Below, piece by piece: positions 60,967 through 64,000 of a stretch of DNA of 64,000 bases (positions are counted from its first letter, which is position 1; each line of letters opens with the position of its first letter). The position numbers and the translations under genes are program-made. The notes below the pieces were generated by a model, which searched no databases, had not been told where the DNA came from, and was given only the letters and a program-made list of their open reading frames with translations. Location: the NCBI RefSeq assembly GCF_001435345.1, contig NZ_AZGO01000065.1:175157-239156 (forward strand). The letters run 5' to 3'. Origin of the DNA: Limosilactobacillus pontis DSM 8475. Its GTDB lineage: Bacteria; Bacillota; Bacilli; Lactobacillales; Lactobacillaceae.

Positions 60967-61012
60967 AAAGTCGATTGGATTGAGCGCGCACACTGCATCT
61001 GCCCTTGGTGGC

Positions 61013-62209
61013 CTAGTCAACCTGGACGCCCAGGTAGTCGGCCACCTGGTTGACGTCTTTGTCACCCCGTCCGGAGACCGTGACCACCACAACTTGGTCC
61101 TTAGCCATCCCCGGCACCATCTTTACTGCCTGGGCGATAGCGTGCGAACTCTCCAGGGTGGGGATGATTCCCTCAAGGCGGGACAGCAACTGGAAGGCAC
61201 GAACGGCCTCGTCATCGGTAATGGCGTAATACTCGGCGCGGTGGGTGTCCTTCAGGTAGGAGTGTTCTGGCCCCACCCCGGGATAGTCCAGGCCGGCCGA
61301 GATAGAGTAGGCTGGCTGGACGTGGTCGTGGTCATCCATCAGGACGTAGGACCGCATCCCGTCACTGATGCCGACCCGGCCGTTGGTCATCGTGGCCGCG
61401 TTGTCTGGAGTATCTGCCCCCTTGCCAGCCGCCTCGGCCCCAATCAGGCGAACCCCGGAGCTATTGATGAATTCCGCAAACGACCCGATTGCGTTTGAGC
61501 CACCGCCGACATAGGCGATTACCGCATCCGGCAGCCGCCCCTCCTTGGCAAGAACCTGCTGCTTGGTCTCGCGACCGATGATGCTCTGGAAGTGGCGCAC
61601 CATCTGGGGATACGGGTACGGGCCCACCGCCGAGCCGACGATGTAGAAGGTATCGTCAAGATGGTGGGCGTAGTCATCGAGGGCGGCGCTGACGGCATCC
61701 TTGAGGGTCCGGGTGCCAGACTGAACCGGGTGGACCGTGGCTCCCAGGAGGTTCATCCGAAAGATATTGAGCTTCTGCCGCTCACAGTCCACGGCGCCCA
61801 TGTAGATCTCGCACTTCAGGCCAAACCTGGCGGCAGCCGCTGCTGTGGCTACCCCGTGCTGGCCAGCCCCCGTCTCGGCGATGATCCGGGTCTTCCCCAT
61901 GCGCTTAGCAATCAGGATCTGGCCAAGGACGTTGTTCAGCTTGTGGGCGCCGAGGTGGTTCAGGTCCTCCCGCTTGAGGTAGACCTTGGCCCCACCTAGG
62001 TAGTTAGTCAGCGCCGTCGCGTAGTATAGCGGTGTGGCACGGCCAGAGTAGTCCTTGAGCAGGCCGGCCAGCTCGTTGTTAAATTCGGGGTCATCCCTGT
62101 ATTTCAGGTACGCCGCCGCCACCTTATTCAAGGCCACCTTGATATTGGCCGGTACGTACTGGCCACCGAATTCACCGTAGTACATGTTCTGTTCAACTGG
62201 ATTTGTCAT
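61013..62209 (-). CDS. trpB: Tryptophan synthase beta chain
   Basis: A 398-residue PLP enzyme that joins indole and serine to form tryptophan. The PLP lysine is in LNHLGAHKLNNVLGQ (near 89), with AETGAGQHGVATA near 112, the phosphate loop GGGSNAIG near 235 and GLDYPGVGPEHSYL near 303. Length is typical of TrpB1. No trpA or other trp gene is nearby, so it may depend on external indole. Its leader shows strong regulatory structure. GGGGGAATTAAC precedes the ATG. Confidence 0.95.
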   Translation of the reverse strand: MTNPVEQNMYYGEFGGQYVPANIKVALNKVAAAYLKYRDDPEFNNELAGLLKDYSGRATPLYYATALTNYLGGAKVYLKREDLNHLGAHKLNNVLGQILIAKRMGKTRIIAETGAGQHGVATAAAAARFGLKCEIYMGAVDCERQKLNIFRMNLLGATVHPVQSGTRTLKDAVSAALDDYAHHLDDTFYIVGSAVGPYPYPQMVRHFQSIIGRETKQQVLAKEGRLPDAVIAYVGGGSNAIGSFAEFINSSGVRLIGAEAAGKGADTPDNAATMTNGRVGISDGMRSYVLMDDHDHVQPAYSISAGLDYPGVGPEHSYLKDTHRAEYYAITDDEAVRAFQLLSRLEGIIPTLESSHAIAQAVKMVPGMAKDQVVVVTVSGRGDKDVNQVADYLGVQVD

Positions 62210-62253
62210 GTTAATTCCCCCATTTTAATTTTTCCTGGGGCGTCCACATAAAC

Positions 62254-62441
62254 AAAAAGAGCTGAATGACAGGATGCCACTCAACTCATCATTTATTGAT
62301 AAAATGATTGTCTGGCATCGGCCCCGTTTGATATTAACCAAATCAAAGTAAGCCTACACCAGTGATGTAAACCTACTCAGTCATGCCAGCCTTGTCAAAG
62401 AGTTGTTTTCATCATTACAATCATTTCCTTTCTTTAATGTT
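62254..62441 (-). promoter_or_regulatory. Candidate switching leader RNA of trpB
   Basis: Minus-strand leader between the promoter and trpB. A three-way junction can form from CTGGCAT/ATGCCAG (62383-62389 with 62312-62318), a 12-bp wobble-containing hairpin (62365-62376 with 62348-62359) and TTTGAT/ATCAAA (62342-62347 with 62327-62332). A further hairpin lies at 62288-62308. A 10-bp terminator (62278-62287 with 62259-62268) is followed by TTTTT. The TGGCAT in the terminator loop (62274-62279) can compete for the same ATGCCA arm. No T-box motif or Trp-rich leader peptide is seen; a six-codon ORF lies at 62395-62415. Confidence 0.65.
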
Positions 62442-62447
62442 GCTCTA

Positions 62448-62476
62448 ATCTTATCTTAATAATCAACCACTGTCAA
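62448..62476 (-). promoter_or_regulatory. Promoter of the trpB leader
   Basis: A perfect TTGACA (62471-62476) and TAAGAT (62448-62453) with 17-bp spacing on the minus strand. The -35 overlaps the stop codon of the upstream gene. Confidence 0.85.
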
Positions 62477-63612
62477 TCATTTTCTGGTATTTGCGTATCC
62501 TCAAGTGAGGGGTTAATCATCGTGAGTAACCGTTCACCCAGTTCCCGATTACGGAAGTGGTATTGGCTGTGTAAGGACTGGTGACCGAGTAACCCCTTCA
62601 AGATTAGGGCCTGGTCAATATTTTCATCGATCGTGTCCAACAGGATGCTCAGGTCCTTGATCTTACGCCGCTGCTGCCGCATTTGGTGGAGAGATGCAAC
62701 AAAGGCATCACCGTCGATGTGGCTACCAACCAGCTCGGCCGTATGCAGGTAGTCCTGGAGAATCAGCTTATCATAGACGCTTAGCAGCTCGTTGACGGCG
62801 GGACGCTGGTCGAGGGCTGCAATCAGGTAACACAAGGCATCAAAGACCTTCCGGGCATCGTAGCGTTCCAGATCGACCTCTGGTGGGTTGAAGCGAAAAC
62901 CCTGGTCATTCTGAATTGACTCCTGCTTATCCGGGTTGAAGTGATCACTGAGCTGTTGCTTGACCTCCGCAAGCAGGGCGGCGTTCGTGGCAACATCCTC
63001 CTCTGCCTGCTCAGGAGTTGTCGGTTGGTCGAGATTATTTATCGGCCACACGGCGGCCCCGGTCCGCGCGTTGATCACCGTCAGCATCGCGGGTTGCAAG
63101 CCCGGTAGCCGGTGAAGAAACTTGGCGTTGACGCTGAGGGCGCGAACGGTTGCCATCGCCTTGGCAAGGTCGCTCTTCTTCCAGAAACGAATCTCACCGG
63201 CCTGGGGGCCAATCATCGCGCCATTGGCCCCGGTCTTACTGCTGTAATAGTACATGGTGCCGCCGACCCGGGCAGCAATGGCGTAGCAGCCCTTCGGTGG
63301 GACGGCCAGTAGCGACGATTGCTTTGGTGTTGCGGCTGACTGCGGTATTGGTGCGGCGGCTTTCTCGGTATCGGCAAGTTGGGCAACAAGCTGACTCACC
63401 TCCTGGGCATCGTCGGTATAGATATAGAAGCGGTCATCACGCTTGTTGGCAAATAGGGTTGGGAATTTCTTCTTGAGGTGGGAAAATTCATCATACAGTT
63501 GTTCCAACTGGTCCCAATAGAAGTGCTGATTATCCTTGTGGGTGAAGTAATTATTAACGGTCCAGTAATTCTTGTTCCCGCTCTTGGGCAGGTAGACTAG
63601 TTGGAAAGACAT
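62473..63612 (-). CDS. Hypothetical protein, 379 residues
   Basis: Not recognised. A soluble protein with no signal peptide or membrane helix. The first 75 residues (MSFQLVYLPKSGNKNYW onward) look like a small alpha/beta domain. A Pro/Ala/Gln-rich linker (about 85-100) follows, then a mixed region with GCYAIAARVGGTMYYYSS near 108, and a helical C-terminal third with many Asp, Leu and Arg residues. Two-domain layout and normal codon use suggest a real, stable protein. A TACAAT box lies upstream near 63649. Function cannot be proposed. Confidence 0.75.
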   Translation of the reverse strand: MSFQLVYLPKSGNKNYWTVNNYFTHKDNQHFYWDQLEQLYDEFSHLKKKFPTLFANKRDDRFYIYTDDAQEVSQLVAQLADTEKAAAPIPQSAATPKQSSLLAVPPKGCYAIAARVGGTMYYYSSKTGANGAMIGPQAGEIRFWKKSDLAKAMATVRALSVNAKFLHRLPGLQPAMLTVINARTGAAVWPINNLDQPTTPEQAEEDVATNAALLAEVKQQLSDHFNPDKQESIQNDQGFRFNPPEVDLERYDARKVFDALCYLIAALDQRPAVNELLSVYDKLILQDYLHTAELVGSHIDGDAFVASLHQMRQQRRKIKDLSILLDTIDENIDQALILKGLLGHQSLHSQYHFRNRELGERLLTMINPSLEDTQIPEND

Positions 63613-63775
63613 GATGCAGACCCTCTTTTCACTATTTATTTACCCTTATTGTACAGTAAACCGTCCCTTTCTGGACAAGTTTGTGAACTACTCGGCCATT
63701 AATGACCGCGCTTCTGGGAATATGGGAATAGTATTTAGGATGTTACACCTGACGTATGTTCGACTAACAGCTAAA

Positions 63776-63834
63776 AAAATGGGCAATTCATCACGCCCTT
63801 AAAAGAACATGATGAATTGCCCATTTTCAAAAAA
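63776..63834. terminator. Long bidirectional terminator
   Basis: An 18-bp perfect stem (63776-63793 with 63810-63827) is followed by A-rich sequence, giving T-runs on the minus strand side of either arm. It separates the tRNA genes from the 379-residue protein gene. No gene is seen in 63613-63865. Confidence 0.85.
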
Positions 63835-63865
63835 AGCCTTGCCGCTAAGCAAGACTCAAGTAAGC

Positions 63866-63939
63866 GGTCCGTACGAGACTCGAACTCGTGATCTCATCCG
63901 TGACAGGGATGCGTCCTAAACCAACTAGACCAACGGACC
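63866..63939 (-). tRNA. tRNA-Asp (anticodon GTC)
   Basis: A complete 74-nt cloverleaf on the minus strand: acceptor GGTCCGT/ACGGACC, anticodon stem around GTC, and GTTCGAGTC in the T arm. Confidence 0.95.
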
Positions 63940-63944
63940 AAATA

Positions 63945-64000
63945 TTGGGCTAGCTGGATTCGAACCAGCGCATGACGGTACCAAAAACCGTTGCCTTACC
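63945..64000 (-). tRNA. tRNA-Gln (anticodon TTG), cut by the window edge
   Basis: The 3' three-quarters of a tRNA: anticodon stem ACGGT/ACCGT with TTG in the loop, T arm GCTGG-TTCGAAT-CCAGC and acceptor 3' strand TAGCCCA. The 5' acceptor strand lies beyond 64000. Start of a tRNA cluster with tRNA-Asp. Confidence 0.9.

Overview
This window reads as chromosome of a high-GC lactic acid bacterium, most likely Limosilactobacillus or a close relative. Supporting points are the Firmicutes gene orders (plsY-parE-parC, ypmR-ypmS-yozE-rbgA-rnhB-dprA-topA, sufCDSUB), XerS used as the Xer recombinase, LPxTG surface proteins, T-box and TPP leaders, and strong AGGAGG ribosome binding sites. The species cannot be fixed from the sequence alone. 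Most genes are GC-rich. A few stretches are clearly AT-rich: the surface-protein gene at 47.7-50.5 kb, the toxin-antitoxin cluster at 58.7-59.9 kb and the intergenic region at 26.1-26.7 kb.

Layout. 0.07-7.4 kb: HU, a TPR protein, a degenerate tyrosine recombinase, CCA-adding enzyme, an ABC-F ATPase, and thyA-folA. 7.4-16.7 kb: a PAQR-family membrane protein, DegV, a housekeeping run (SGNH hydrolase, YpmS, YozE, RbgA, RNase HII, DprA, TopA) and an aldose epimerase-like protein. 16.8-25.8 kb: PlsY, topoisomerase IV, a DUF1836 protein, NUDIX hydrolase, pyrophosphatase and a C69 dipeptidase. 26.1-28.9 kb: an accessory cassette with a promoter-driven, heavily folded RNA of about 226 nt, an unknown 138-aa protein and an orphan VirD4/TraG-like ATPase. 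A duplicated, promoter-bearing sequence of about 100 bp flanks this cassette. 28.9-31.9 kb: a methionine T-box operon (MetE-like, LuxS, MetQ-like). 32-39.7 kb: an MFS/MarR pair, then the SUF iron-sulfur operon with a DUF59 partner. 40-45 kb: NADH oxidase, a candidate small RNA, a serine-rich surface protein, a PAP2 phosphatase and a ClC-type transporter. 45-47.4 kb: a thiMDE thiamine-salvage operon still headed by a well-formed TPP riboswitch, but broken in all three genes. 47.5-50.7 kb: a broken AT-rich LPxTG surface protein, flanked by a duplicated 3' end of the neighbouring patatin gene. 50.8-57.6 kb: patatin, XerS, YwlG, an ECF S-component, tRNA-Pro, KptA, a 3-hydroxyacyl-CoA dehydrogenase and an aldo/keto reductase. 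57.8-60.9 kb: a CMD/HxlR pair, two damaged toxin-antitoxin modules and an L-2-hydroxyacid dehydrogenase. 61-64 kb: a lone trpB behind a switch-like leader RNA, an unknown 379-aa protein, tRNA-Asp and a partial tRNA-Gln.

The most interesting places are the RNA/138-aa/VirD4-like cassette, the trpB leader with mutually exclusive pairings, the decayed thiamine operon (one lesion looks templated by a quasi-palindrome), and the insertion history around the surface-protein gene. All functional calls come from reading motifs by eye. No database search was run.
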